Below are positions 24,235-33,523 of a stretch of 64,000 bases of DNA, piece by piece (the first letter of the stretch is position 1; every line of letters starts with the position of its first letter). The stretch is from NCBI GenBank assembly GCA_023436585.1, contig JAEZIN010000028.1, positions 434,001-498,000 of the forward strand. Direction: 5' to 3'. The notes beneath the pieces were generated by a model. That model was not told the origin of the DNA. It searched no databases and saw nothing but the letters and a program-made list of their open reading frames with translations. The stretch comes from Bacillota bacterium (GTDB lineage Bacteria; Bacillota; Clostridia; Christensenellales; Aristaeellaceae). Made by a program: the position numbers and the translations under genes.

Positions 24235-26277
24235 ATGGATATCGGGTTCTTCCGGGATCTGCTGGTAAACGCGACCTTTCTGCTGACGGCCAGCATCCTG
24301 CTTACCTTTGTGTACGGCGCATACCAGCAAAGGAAGGCGGCCGCGCGGATTCTCATCGGCGTGATTGCGGGCGTCATCGGCATCATGGTGCTGATGACAA
24401 CGGTGCGCTACGACAATGGCATCGTGTTTGACACAAGGTCCATTCTGGTCAGCACCATGGGCATGTTCTTTGGCTTGACGCCCACGCTGATTGCCGCTTC
24501 CATCATCATCGCCGCGCGGGTCGTCATGGGCGGAACCGGCATTTGGATGGGTGTGCTGGTCACGGTGGTTTCTGCGGCGGCAGGGCTATTGTGGCGGCAG
24601 ATCAGGATGAAAAACAAACCCCTGGGCGCTCGTTTCACCGGTTTTGAATTTTATCTGATGGGCCTTTTCACCCATGTATTGATGCTTCTTTTAACACTTA
24701 CGCTTCCCGGAGGAAGCATACTGCCGGTATTGAGAACCATCAGTTTTCCGGTGCTTGTGATCTATCCCTTCTTTTCACTGCTGGTCTGCATGGTCATCTG
24801 GTCGCGGTTGAGGCAAATTGTGGCGGACTCAGAATTGAATCTCAGCGAAATCAGGTTCCGCACGTTGTACGAGCAGACGCCGCTGGGCGTGGCCTTTTTG
24901 GACGGCCATGGCACTATGCACTGCAACCGCATGGCGGATTTAATCCTGGGCCAGCCCATGGAAGAAATGGCGGCCGATGCGTGGCCAAGAGCCATCAACC
25001 CGCAGGAGCTTTCAGAAGGCCGCGAAGCGTACGAGGCGTATGTCCGCGACGAGGCTGCCCTGTTTGAAATGGAGCGGGAGTATACAAGGCCGGATGGGAT
25101 GAAAGTCTGGATTCACCTGTCGCTGGCGCAGTTGCACATGGAGGAAGCCGCCCACAGCCACATGTGGCTTTTGCAGGACATTACCGAGCGCAAGCAGAAG
25201 GAAGCGGAAATCGTCTACCTCACCTATCACGATGTGCTGACCGGCATGTATAACCGCGCCTATATGGACAAGGCGCGCCAGCGCTTGAGCGCTGCGGAAC
25301 ACCTGCCCCTATCGGTGATCCTGGGGGACGTGAACGGCTTAAAGCTGGTAAACGACGCCTTCGGCCACGACGAAGGCGATTATCTGCTAACGGAAGTGGC
25401 TCAAATTCTCAAAAGCTGCCTGCGGGAGCAGGACATTATCGCCAGGATCGGCGGCGACGAATTCCTGGTACTCCTGCCCAACACGGATGCCGATACGGTG
25501 GCGCAGACGGTCAGGCAGATCAACAGGGCTTGCCAGTCCCACGGGGCGCGCCCCGGCAAGGAGCTGTTCGAGGTCAGCATTTCCCTGGGCTACGCCACCA
25601 AGGAAGAGGATGGGGAGCCCCTGGACCTTGTGATCAAGACGGCCGAGCGGTTCATGTACCGCCGCAAGCTCATCGCCCACAAGCAGATGTACAGCACCAT
25701 CCTTACCTCCATCAAGGATACGCTGTACGAAAAGAGTGATGAAACCAGGGAGCACGGCGAGCGCATGGCGATCCTGGCCAAGTCTCTGGCCCATGCGATG
25801 GATTTGCCCAAGGAGGACGCCGACGCGCTGGAGCTGGCCTCCATGATGCATGATATCGGCAAGGTACGCGTGGACCTGAGCATACTGAAAAAGGCCGGCA
25901 CACTGACCAACGAGGAATGGGATGAGATCAAAAAGCACCCGGAGGTGGGCTACCGCATCGCCCAGTCGGTACCGCACTTAAACGCCATATCGGAGATCAT
26001 ACTTTACCACCATGAGCGGTGGGATGGCACGGGCTATCCTCAGGGCCTGTCGGGTGAAAGCATACCGCTGCTTGCCCGGATCCTGGCACTGGTGGACTCC
26101 TACGACACCATGCGGGAGGACAGGGGTTACCGCCGCGCGCTGGACGACGCGGAGGCCGTGCGGGAGATATTGCGGTCCTCCGGCAAGCAGTTCGATCCTG
26201 AGCTGACCCGCATATTCGTGGATAAGGTGTTAAAAAGCGTGACCGTGGAGGATGAAAACTGGCTGCCCGCGCAATGA
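24235..26277 (+). CDS. Membrane 5TM-PAS-GGDEF-HD-GYP cyclic-di-GMP enzyme
   Basis: The 680-residue protein starts with a five- to six-helix membrane domain of 5TMR-LYT type (about residues 1-195), then a PAS domain (about 205-320, ending in DITERKQKEAE). Next is GGDEF (about 325-480) with intact ARIGGDEF and an upstream REQD inhibitory I-site five residues before it. Last is HD-GYP (about 495-675) with MMHDIGK and HHERWDGTGYP. Both a diguanylate cyclase and a c-di-GMP phosphodiesterase site look intact, so it could make and break c-di-GMP in response to a membrane or PAS signal. The following secreted-protein gene is 43 bases away and may be cotranscribed. Confidence 0.93.
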   Translation: MDIGFFRDLLVNATFLLTASILLTFVYGAYQQRKAAARILIGVIAGVIGIMVLMTTVRYDNGIVFDTRSILVSTMGMFFGLTPTLIAASIIIAARVVMGGTGIWMGVLVTVVSAAAGLLWRQIRMKNKPLGARFTGFEFYLMGLFTHVLMLLLTLTLPGGSILPVLRTISFPVLVIYPFFSLLVCMVIWSRLRQIVADSELNLSEIRFRTLYEQTPLGVAFLDGHGTMHCNRMADLILGQPMEEMAADAWPRAINPQELSEGREAYEAYVRDEAALFEMEREYTRPDGMKVWIHLSLAQLHMEEAAHSHMWLLQDITERKQKEAEIVYLTYHDVLTGMYNRAYMDKARQRLSAAEHLPLSVILGDVNGLKLVNDAFGHDEGDYLLTEVAQILKSCLREQDIIARIGGDEFLVLLPNTDADTVAQTVRQINRACQSHGARPGKELFEVSISLGYATKEEDGEPLDLVIKTAERFMYRRKLIAHKQMYSTILTSIKDTLYEKSDETREHGERMAILAKSLAHAMDLPKEDADALELASMMHDIGKVRVDLSILKKAGTLTNEEWDEIKKHPEVGYRIAQSVPHLNAISEIILYHHERWDGTGYPQGLSGESIPLLARILALVDSYDTMREDRGYRRALDDAEAVREILRSSGKQFDPELTRIFVDKVLKSVTVEDENWLPAQ

Positions 26278-26320
26278 CGTCTGCAACAGGAGCAAAATCC
26301 TGTGGAGGAAAGGAATACTT

Positions 26321-27481
26321 ATGAAAAGGAAAATCTTCGCGCTGCTGACCCTGGTATTGGTTCTTGTCTCCCTGGGTGCCCTGGCAGAAACCGTTACGTA
26401 TGCCGTTGGCAACCTTACCCTTCCCATCCCTTATGACCAATTCGTGCTCACCAGGGAAAACCATGACGTTCAGGCGGCCGGCCTTTCGGAGTTTATTGAC
26501 CAGCCGTTTGCCGATTCGCTGTTTGATTCCCAGGCGGGCCTGCAAATGAACAGCATGAACTTTGATCCCATGTATGAAATCTTTGTGTTTCAGCTTCCGG
26601 TGACCGGGGTCCAGGACTTTTCCACCTTGTCGGAAAGTGAACTGGAAAGCTACAGGTCGCTTTGGAAAGACGTGATGCAGCAAAAAGCCGTGGAGCTGAC
26701 GGAAGAAGCGCAAGTCGTAACCCATCCCCAAACCAATTTCTTCTATTACACTGGCACCACGCAGATGAACGATGCCCCGGTGTATATCACGGCGTATGTC
26801 ACCGCCATAAACAACGTGATGACCACCATCCAGCTTCAAACGTATGATGAGCCTGCAACCGACAGCCAAAGGGCCATTTTGGCCGATGTTGTCCTGGGCT
26901 CCGTATTCCTGGATGCCCCTCTGGGGGAAGGGGTCAATCTGCCGGAAAGTATGCCGCAAAGCGTGATTCCCGAGGGCTACAAGGCAGTCACCCATACGGA
27001 CGGAGATATGGCACTCACCTTTGCCATCCCCGGCGACATGCAGGAAGAGCTAATGAAGGATGAAAACATAGACAAGCAGTTCACGAACAACAACATGATG
27101 ATTATGCTTACCGCCTCGGATATGTGGGGCAGCTTATCCGGGGCTGAAATAAGCGGTCTAGGCCCGGACAGGGAAAGCAGTGACTTTGAGGGCAAAGCGC
27201 TGAAGGATATCGGCATTTCCGACGGCGTTATACCGGAAGGAATGGCCTACGATATTGTAGAAGACATTGTGGACTATGGCAACGGGGAGCACCTTATGTA
27301 TTCCTTTACGGTGTCCTATCCCCAGGAAGGCGGCACCTCCATCGATATTCCGTTCATGAGCTATTTCATCATGCGGGACGGATACCTTTTTATCCTGCAG
27401 TTCGCGGGGTACGGCAACGGTGATGCCACCCTTGAGGACGTGGCGGCGACGATCATGGCCACCGTGCAGTACCCGCTGTAA
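26321..27481 (+). CDS. Secreted protein of unknown function
   Basis: The 386-residue protein begins MKRKIFALLTLVLVLVSLGALAETV, a clear type I signal peptide cleaved after ALA. The mature part appears to hold two similar modules, each with an ordinary beta-rich pattern (the first around YDQFVLTRENHDV..., the second from VIPEGYKAVTHTDGDMALTFAIPGDMQEELM). I recognise no catalytic motif. GGAGG is ten bases before the ATG at 26321; the upstream in-frame start lies inside the previous gene. A terminator follows. It may be released or held at the cell envelope. Confidence 0.8.
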   Translation: MKRKIFALLTLVLVLVSLGALAETVTYAVGNLTLPIPYDQFVLTRENHDVQAAGLSEFIDQPFADSLFDSQAGLQMNSMNFDPMYEIFVFQLPVTGVQDFSTLSESELESYRSLWKDVMQQKAVELTEEAQVVTHPQTNFFYYTGTTQMNDAPVYITAYVTAINNVMTTIQLQTYDEPATDSQRAILADVVLGSVFLDAPLGEGVNLPESMPQSVIPEGYKAVTHTDGDMALTFAIPGDMQEELMKDENIDKQFTNNNMMIMLTASDMWGSLSGAEISGLGPDRESSDFEGKALKDIGISDGVIPEGMAYDIVEDIVDYGNGEHLMYSFTVSYPQEGGTSIDIPFMSYFIMRDGYLFILQFAGYGNGDATLEDVAATIMATVQYPL

Positions 27482-27512
27482 AAGACAGCAGTTTGCTTGA
27501 ATCAGAACCATT

Positions 27513-27545
27513 GGCGCCGGCCAAACACCGGCGCCTCTTTCATTT
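27513..27545 (+). terminator. Terminator after the secreted-protein gene
   Basis: Perfect stem GGCGCCGG / CCGGCGCC, 7-base loop, then TCTTTCATTT. Confidence 0.75.
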
Positions 27546-27633
27546 CTTGGGGAAACCGTGGGCGCTGTGCTGGACCGGCATTTCACAAGGCATAATAATA
27601 TCCATGACCTGTGTCATGGAAGGGAGAGCATGC

Positions 27634-28575
27634 ATGAAGATCGTGGTTCTGGACGGATATACAGAGAACCCCGGCGATTTAAGCTGGGAAGGCCTTCAAA
27701 AGATGGGCGAACTGATGGTTTATGATGAGACCGAACCGGATCAGACGCTTCAAAGGATCGGCGATGCCCAGGCCGTATACACCAACAAAACGGCGCTCAC
27801 CAGGGAGATCATGGAGAAAGCGCCGGATTTGCAGTTCATTGGCGTCCTGGCCACCGGTTACAACGTGGTGGATACCGCTGCGGCCAAAGAGCTTGGCATC
27901 CCGGTATGCAACATCCCCACCTACGGCACGGCTGCCGTGGCGCAGTTCGTATTCGCGTTGCTGCTGGAATTATGCCACCGCGTGGGCCATCACAACGCGC
28001 AGGTACAAAATGGCCGTTGGACAAACGGCCCCCATTTTTGCTTCTGGGATTACCCGCTCATCGAGCTTTCCGGCAAGACCATGGGCATCATCGGTTATGG
28101 CCGCATCGGCCGCGCCACAGCGGATATCGCCAGGGCCATGGGCATGGAGGTGCTGGCCTTTGATGCATATTACAAAGGGCCGGAGACGGTGCCATTGGAC
28201 CTACTTTTAAAAAACAGCGATGTGATATCCCTGCACTGCCCGCTCACCGATGAAACGCGGAACATGATCAACCAGTTCACCATTGCGCAGATGAAGGACG
28301 GCGTGATCCTCATCAATACCTCCAGGGGTCCCATCATCAACGAGGCCGACCTTCGGGAAGCGCTTATCTGCAAAAAGGTATACGCCGCCGCCGTGGATGT
28401 GGTCTCTGTGGAACCCATCCGGGCGGACAATCCGCTTCTGGGGCTGGACAATTGTTTGATTACCCCGCATATCGCCTGGGCGCCCAGGGAATCCCGCCAG
28501 CGGTTGATGGACATCGCTGTGGAGAACCTGAGGGCGTTTCTGGGCGGGCAGCCACAAAATGTGGTGAACAGATAG
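27634..28575 (+). CDS. D-2-hydroxyacid dehydrogenase (NAD-dependent)
   Basis: The 313-residue enzyme of the D-isomer-specific 2-hydroxyacid dehydrogenase family has the NAD loop GIIGYGRIGRATADIAR, the arginine motif INTSRGPIINE and the catalytic His in ITPHIAWAP. The glutamate of the catalytic triad lies in VVSVEPI. It resembles hydroxypyruvate/glycerate dehydrogenases, interconverting a 2-keto acid and a D-2-hydroxy acid in the cytoplasm. GGAAGGGAG precedes the ATG at 27634; longer in-frame starts lack a ribosome-binding site. Confidence 0.92.
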   Translation: MKIVVLDGYTENPGDLSWEGLQKMGELMVYDETEPDQTLQRIGDAQAVYTNKTALTREIMEKAPDLQFIGVLATGYNVVDTAAAKELGIPVCNIPTYGTAAVAQFVFALLLELCHRVGHHNAQVQNGRWTNGPHFCFWDYPLIELSGKTMGIIGYGRIGRATADIARAMGMEVLAFDAYYKGPETVPLDLLLKNSDVISLHCPLTDETRNMINQFTIAQMKDGVILINTSRGPIINEADLREALICKKVYAAAVDVVSVEPIRADNPLLGLDNCLITPHIAWAPRESRQRLMDIAVENLRAFLGGQPQNVVNR

Positions 28576-28640
28576 AAAAAGGCGGTTAAATTTAAAGGGA
28601 CTGTCATGTTACTTTTTATTATTCAAGAAGATGGCGTCCG

Positions 28641-28699
28641 AAGGTTTCCAAAGGGCGATCGGAAAGCCCTTTGGTCGTGTCCGCAGACACGAAACCCTT
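28641..28699. repeat. Three-way-junction intergenic repeat element (long form)
   Basis: AAGGTTT pairs with AACCCTT on the outside. Inside are two perfect hairpins: CCAAAGGGC / GCCCTTTGG with a 9-base loop, and TCGTGTC / GACACGA with a CGCA loop. It lies between the convergent dehydrogenase and GH27 genes. A shorter relative sits at 48673-48708 with a compensatory base change in the second stem. The remainder of 28576-28753 shows no other feature. Confidence 0.6.
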
Positions 28700-28753
28700 C
28701 TTCTTTAAATACCATTCTTCAAATAAAAAAGCTAGGACGACAGACCCTTATAT

Positions 28754-30037
28754 TCAACTGATCTTATACAGCGCCGCCGCATGCGGCGGCAGCTTCGCTG
28801 CGATCCTGCCCGTAGGCATCACAACCTCCCTGTGCTGCCACAAATCCCTAATAACCCGAAACGCAAAGCCGCATACACTGTCCGCCACAGATACCTCTGC
28901 CGGCTCCTCCGACAGATTGAACAGGGCGATATACACACTCCCATCGGCGTCATGGCTCATCCAAGCGGCGTGATTCGCGTCCCTTGAAAGCTGCCTGGCT
29001 CCATTGGAATATTTCATCAGGCGCAGCACTTCCGCGTTCTGCAAAAGCGAAAGCGTCCAGTCGTCATTCTCGCGCATTTCCCCGCCCATCATCAGGGGTG
29101 AGCGGAAAATGCACCAGAGCGTCATCATGGTAACCTGCTCGTCGCGGGTGAAGTTCGTCTGCCTTCCACGCCGCCAGCCCATACCGATCCTGCCCAGGGG
29201 CAGCATGTCACAGTCAGGCCAGCAGCCGGGGGCCACGTGATTTTGCCACACCTCGCACCGCTCAAACATGTTCTTGAGTAAATCCCACCTGTCCCAGAAG
29301 TCGTCGGTAATGCGCCACATGTTGGCGTATTGGCTCAAATGCCAGGCCTTTTCGATCAACGCCGGTCCGGGGGACAGGCTCAGCACCATCGGCCTTCCGC
29401 TTTTTTCGATGGCCCGGGCGATCATTTCGATCTCCTTCTCGGCAGAATACGGCGCGCTTGGATACATGTTGGTGTTGCATATGTCGTCCACCTTCACGTA
29501 ATCCACGCCCCAGGCGGCGTACATTTGAAATACGCCGTCGTAATACTTTTGCGAAGCGGGTTGATCGGGGTTCAGGCCGTACATGTCCCCGTTCCATTTG
29601 CATATGGAATACGGCAGCGCAATCTTGTCCGCCGTGACGTCGGTATTCAAGACCGGCATACGGTCATGCACCGCCTGCCTGGGGATGCCGCGCATGATGT
29701 GTATGCCAAACTTCAGCCCCATTTCGTGAATCCGGCTTGCGATACGGGAAAAACCCGAGCCGTCCGCTGCGGAGGGGAAGCGGTTGGGTGCGGGGTGCTG
29801 GCGGCCGCAGGCATCCAGGGTGAGCTTGGCAAAGGGGATGTATTCCCCTTCCTCCGTCCCCGCCTTGGGCTCCGACCACTGAATGTCGCAGACGATGTAT
29901 TCCCAGCCGTACTCCTTCAAGTGCTTTGCCATGTAGGCGGCGTTGCCCAATAGCTGCTCCTCGTTCACCGTGGCTGCGTAGCAGTCCCAGCTGTTCCAGC
30001 CCATTGGCGGCGTCATGGCCGCCTTGTTTTTATCCAT
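28754..30037 (-). CDS. GH27 alpha-galactosidase
   Basis: The 427-residue GH27 enzyme begins the barrel with MTPPMGWNSWDCYAATVNEEQLLGNA and YIVCDIQWSEP. WGVDYVKVDDIC holds the nucleophile Asp; WRITDDFWDRW holds the acid/base Asp. A C-terminal beta domain follows (SVADSVCGFAFRVIRDLW). It releases terminal alpha-galactose, or beta-arabinopyranose in some subfamilies. No signal peptide, so cytoplasmic. GGAGG is placed for the ATG at 30037, and the upstream start at 30082 is rejected. It follows a LysM gene by 69 bases on the same strand. Confidence 0.93.
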   Translation of the reverse strand: MDKNKAAMTPPMGWNSWDCYAATVNEEQLLGNAAYMAKHLKEYGWEYIVCDIQWSEPKAGTEEGEYIPFAKLTLDACGRQHPAPNRFPSAADGSGFSRIASRIHEMGLKFGIHIMRGIPRQAVHDRMPVLNTDVTADKIALPYSICKWNGDMYGLNPDQPASQKYYDGVFQMYAAWGVDYVKVDDICNTNMYPSAPYSAEKEIEMIARAIEKSGRPMVLSLSPGPALIEKAWHLSQYANMWRITDDFWDRWDLLKNMFERCEVWQNHVAPGCWPDCDMLPLGRIGMGWRRGRQTNFTRDEQVTMMTLWCIFRSPLMMGGEMRENDDWTLSLLQNAEVLRLMKYSNGARQLSRDANHAAWMSHDADGSVYIALFNLSEEPAEVSVADSVCGFAFRVIRDLWQHREVVMPTGRIAAKLPPHAAALYKIS

Positions 30038-30106
30038 AGAAATGCCTCCGTACCCATCATCGCTGTCTATCCCTTTCGCCATGGGCAGGCGGCATTCCTT
30101 TTTGCT

Positions 30107-30688
30107 TTACGCACTCCGCACCACCAGCACCTCATTGGATTTTACGCAGGCGCTGTCCATGCAGGCGATGACGAAAACGCGGCCCAGCGTACCGGGCGGT
30201 ACCTGCCAGTTCAGCTCGGAAGCGCCCGTTGTGATACCCGGGCATTTGATCCCAATCAGGCTGGCCTGCTCGCACGCGTTGGTGCCGGTGGGCTCCAGGA
30301 AGTAGAACACCCTGGCGACGGGGCGGTTGAAGGATGGCCGGATGATTACCTTGGGTGAAAGCTGCACGGCCCCGTTTATGTTGGGCAGGGGCCTCCCGTC
30401 CTCCGTGAAAAAGTCCAGCGACAGGATGCGCAGGCTGTTCACCTGCTCCGTTTTCGTTTTCCCCACCGGCAGGCAAATCACCTGGCCGATGCAGATGGCT
30501 CCGCGCCTTACGATTTGGGGGTTGGTGTTCAATATGGTGTTTACCGCCACCCCATACCTTTTGCTGATGCTAAAGAGCGTATCGCCCCGCTGCACCGTAT
30601 ACAATTGGCCGCTGCACCGTTCCGGCGGCGGCGGAATCTGCCCGCTTTCTGCGGGGGCCAGCGACTGTACGAATCTCCCGTTCTCCAT
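30107..30688 (-). CDS. LysM-domain protein without signal peptide
   Basis: The 193-residue protein has a short Pro-rich N-terminus, then one LysM domain (YTVQRGDTLFSISKRYGVAVNTILNTNP...GQVICLPVG, about residues 28-75). A beta-rich C-terminal half with four cysteines may be an Ig-like domain (RPSFNRPVARVFYFLEPTG). There is no signal peptide. In spore formers such proteins can coat the spore or forespore, so a spore role is possible but unproven. AGGGGAGAGGG precedes the ATG at 30688. It is divergent from the DUF2927 gene. Confidence 0.82.
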   Translation of the reverse strand: MENGRFVQSLAPAESGQIPPPPERCSGQLYTVQRGDTLFSISKRYGVAVNTILNTNPQIVRRGAICIGQVICLPVGKTKTEQVNSLRILSLDFFTEDGRPLPNINGAVQLSPKVIIRPSFNRPVARVFYFLEPTGTNACEQASLIGIKCPGITTGASELNWQVPPGTLGRVFVIACMDSACVKSNEVLVVRSA

Positions 30689-30850
30689 TTCCCTCTCCCC
30701 TTTACAGCCTTTTAGTGCATGATATGTCCTGCCTGCGCCGGGGATGACGGCACGGCTATAGAATGGGCGCAAGAGGGTTTGGGCCGTTTCTGTCGAATCA
30801 TGACATAAGGCTTCCCGACCTTATCGCTGGGGAGAAGTGACATCCGGGAG

Positions 30851-31627
30851 ATGAAGCGTTTGGCCAAGCCCCTTATCCGCCTCGCTGTGATGCTTATATG
30901 CCTGATGCTCCCGGTCCATCTTGCGCTGGCCGGCTCTTTGCATCATGCATCCGCCAAAAAGCAGGATACATACAGTATGACAGCCTCCGCCTATACGCCG
31001 GAAGGCCGGGCACGGAATATGACCCCTTCCGCCGCAGCGGTAGAGGGCTTTTATCAGGCCGCCTTCGACGCGGAGTTTGGCGATACGGGAAGGGATGAGC
31101 TGATCCGCTGGCAGATTCCTCTTTCCATATTCATCAAGGGCGAACCGGTGGCGGAGGATTTGCGGGTGCTGGAAAGGCTGATGGAAAGCCTTGCAGAAGT
31201 CGTGCCCGGCATGCCCGGAATGTCCTTCGCGGAATCGGAGAAGGAAGCTAACGTGGTGATTGCTTTTGTGCCGTTTGAAAGCATGCCGGAGTACCTTGTG
31301 AACTATGAGGATGACAACTGGGGCTACATGAACTGTTTTTCCGATGATACCACCATCCGCTACGGCATGATCGCCATCGCCAGCGATGTAACCGCGCAGG
31401 AGGACCGCACGCACCTCATCCAGGAGGAATTTGTAAACATGCTGGGGCTCACCGAGGATATTGACAATATCCCGCAGAGCATCATCTACCAGCCCTATAC
31501 CGTCACCACGGATTTGTGCGAAGAGGATTACGAAATGCTGTCTCTGCTGTACGGGCCGTATCTGCCCTACGGCATCAGCCGGGCGGAAGCCAGGACGGCG
31601 CTGGAGGAAATGTTCAGTCAGGATTGA
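30851..31627 (+). CDS. Exported DUF2927-type protein
   Basis: The 258-residue protein has an N-terminal signal sequence (MKRLAKPLIRLAVMLICLMLPVHLALAG). The mature part IRWQIPLSIFIKGE...LRVLERLMESLAEVVPG...EANVVIAFVPFESMPEYL and the late HLIQEEFVNMLGLTEDI...SIIYQPYTVTTDLCEEDYEMLSLLY match the DUF2927 pattern, which resembles a metalloprotease-like fold without HExxH. Function unknown. The start is the first ATG; GGGAG abuts it, so the real start could differ by some codons. Confidence 0.72.
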   Translation: MKRLAKPLIRLAVMLICLMLPVHLALAGSLHHASAKKQDTYSMTASAYTPEGRARNMTPSAAAVEGFYQAAFDAEFGDTGRDELIRWQIPLSIFIKGEPVAEDLRVLERLMESLAEVVPGMPGMSFAESEKEANVVIAFVPFESMPEYLVNYEDDNWGYMNCFSDDTTIRYGMIAIASDVTAQEDRTHLIQEEFVNMLGLTEDIDNIPQSIIYQPYTVTTDLCEEDYEMLSLLYGPYLPYGISRAEARTALEEMFSQD

Positions 31628-31711
31628 AGAGGTGCGATTTATCTGGGAAGCGCCTTCGAAAACAAATCAATCGCGTCCGACGCGAAGTCTTATTGAATTA
31701 CATAGAAAAAT

Positions 31712-31740
31712 ACGGTCTTATGGAGACAGCCGTTTTTTTT
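31712..31740 (+). terminator. Terminator after the DUF2927 gene
   Basis: ACGGTCT...AGACAGCCGT forms a stem with a bulge, followed by eight T residues. Confidence 0.7.
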
Positions 31741-31764
31741 GTTTACATTGATGCTCCTCGCACA

Positions 31765-31792
31765 TTGCAAGCAGAGCATACTTTAGTATAAT
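31765..31792 (+). promoter_or_regulatory. Promoter of the DUF6273 gene
   Basis: TTGCAA (31765-31770), 16 bases, TATAAT (31787-31792), about 30 bases before the start at 31823. Confidence 0.7.
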
Positions 31793-31822
31793 GGGGTGGA
31801 ATGGAAATATGGAGGATACACA

Positions 31823-32581
31823 ATGAAACGTATTATAACCTTTATTATGGCACTTGCTCTTGCTGTTTCCGTGCAACTGGCCAATCCCCGTGCCCTAGCC
31901 CAGACTGTTGCGAACACGCCTGCTGTGGGCGATACCGTTTGCTTCGGCCTGTATGACCAGGGAGAAGGCTGCGCGGGTGAAAAAAGCGTGATTGAATGGA
32001 CCGTGCTGGATGAAAAGGACGGCATGCTTCTGCTCCTTGCCAATTCAGGCCTGGAAACAGGCGCGTTCAACGAGGAAAAGCAGCACGTCACCTGGGCGGA
32101 ATGCTCCCTTCGCACGTGGCTCAACTGCGCGTTTTTGTTTGATGCCTTCAGCGCACAGGAGCAGGATGCCATCCAGTGGACCGAGCTTGCAACGCCAGGC
32201 GGCAGCTTTACCTCGCCCGTCACCCATGAAAAGATCAGGATATCGCCGGCTCCCGACACGGTGGACAAGGTATTTTTATTGAGCGTTGCCGAAGCGTTAA
32301 AGTACATGCCCAAAACAACGCAGCGAAGGTCAAAGAACAACCCTTACCTGCTGGATATGCCGGAGGAATCGATGCCCTTTCCCGCCGAAGCCGATCCCTG
32401 CGATTTTACGTACGGCAACTGGTGGCTGCGCGATGTGCGCAAGGACAACGGCATCAAGTCCGGCTTCCACGTAAAGTCCAACGGCAGCATCGCGTCGGCA
32501 GGTCAGATCAACTTACAGCGATATGTCATCCGCCCCGCCCTATGGGTGGACGCGTTTTATCCTTTTGAGTTTGGCTATTGA
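31823..32581 (+). CDS. Exported DUF6273-domain protein
   Basis: The 252-residue protein has a signal peptide (MKRIITFIMALALAVSVQLANPRALAQ). The rest is one DUF6273 domain: IEWTVLDEKDGMLLLLANSGLE, the TWAECSLRTWLNCAFLFDAFS box, DKVFLLSVAEALKYM, NWWLRD and YVIRPALWVD. This fold is common in gut Clostridia, often as an extracellular module of unknown function related to formylglycine-enzyme or C-lectin-like folds. GGAGG is seven bases before the ATG at 31823. It converges on the AraC gene six bases away. Confidence 0.82.
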   Translation: MKRIITFIMALALAVSVQLANPRALAQTVANTPAVGDTVCFGLYDQGEGCAGEKSVIEWTVLDEKDGMLLLLANSGLETGAFNEEKQHVTWAECSLRTWLNCAFLFDAFSAQEQDAIQWTELATPGGSFTSPVTHEKIRISPAPDTVDKVFLLSVAEALKYMPKTTQRRSKNNPYLLDMPEESMPFPAEADPCDFTYGNWWLRDVRKDNGIKSGFHVKSNGSIASAGQINLQRYVIRPALWVDAFYPFEFGY

Positions 32582-32587
32582 AAAATG

Positions 32588-33517
32588 TTAAAACCATCCG
32601 GTATATTCCAAAATTGATGGTTTGACGATAGGGGAAACACCCCGCCGCCACACATTCGGCGCGCTTCCTATAATATCAGTAAAATGCCTGTTGTAGCTGG
32701 ATACGGAGCCGTAGCCCACCTGCTCGGAGATTGCGGCGATGGAATCCTCCGTGCTCCGCAATAGCGTGCACGATTCCATGATTCTTGTGGTATGTAAAAA
32801 TTTCAAAGGGCTCATTTCCATAATGGAGTGGAATGTCCGCCGAAAGTGCGTGGGGCTTAAATGGCACAGGTCCGAAAGGTGCTCCACCGGAAAATCATTC
32901 ATATAATTGGCGCGGATATAATCAAGGGCGGGGGCGATGGGCAGCGTGTCCCCGCTCTTTTTCTCATCCGGCTTTTTGCCGGCATGAGCATAGATGCGCA
33001 AAAATGCCATGAGGATGGCCAGGCACAGGCCGCGTACGCTCACCTGAAAGTTCATGGGCTTTTGCTCCATCTCCCGAATGATATGCAGGGCCAGTTGATG
33101 GATTTCGGGATACTCACGGGAGGGCAGGATCATGTTGCAGTCCTGCAGCATATCCGCGTACAGCCCGCCGCCGGGCAGCATGTTTTGAAAGTAGCTGCGC
33201 AAAAGCTCCTGCGGGTTGAAAAAAAGGTAAGTCCACAGGCTGGCTTCCCCGGGGCTGGAGTAGGTGGTGTGGGGCACGTTGCGGGCGATGCATGTCACAT
33301 CCCCGGCTGCAAAGCGCCTTGGCGCGCCGTAAAACTCCATGATGCCGCTGTCGGTGTGGCAAACGCCCACCTCCAGGCAGTTGTGAAAGTGGAGGCGCCC
33401 CGATTTGATGTCGGATATGTGCCAGCGCTCCCCGCTTAACAGCAGGATGGGAAAATCCAGGGGTAGCTCGTAGCTCCTGTATTCGATGACAGTCTGCTTG
33501 GGCCGCGGCATATGCAT
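32588..33517 (-). CDS. AraC-family regulator with cupin sensor (pectin locus)
   Basis: The protein has about 309 residues. The N-terminal cupin-like sensor includes LHFHNCLEVGVCHTDSGIMEFYGAPRRFAAGDVTCI and PHTTYSS. The C-terminal pair of HTH motifs includes FPVEHLSDLCHLSPTHFRRTFHSIMEMSPLKFLHTTRI and DSIAAISEQVGYGSVSSYNRHF. It is divergent from the ABC/GH105/GH112 operon and is likely its activator, responding to a rhamnogalacturonan-derived sugar. Start choice: GAGG is five bases from the ATG at 33517; a GTG at 33523 is the alternative. Confidence 0.9.
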   Translation of the reverse strand: MHMPRPKQTVIEYRSYELPLDFPILLLSGERWHISDIKSGRLHFHNCLEVGVCHTDSGIMEFYGAPRRFAAGDVTCIARNVPHTTYSSPGEASLWTYLFFNPQELLRSYFQNMLPGGGLYADMLQDCNMILPSREYPEIHQLALHIIREMEQKPMNFQVSVRGLCLAILMAFLRIYAHAGKKPDEKKSGDTLPIAPALDYIRANYMNDFPVEHLSDLCHLSPTHFRRTFHSIMEMSPLKFLHTTRIMESCTLLRSTEDSIAAISEQVGYGSVSSYNRHFTDIIGSAPNVWRRGVSPIVKPSILEYTGWF

Positions 33518-33523
33518 TTTCAC

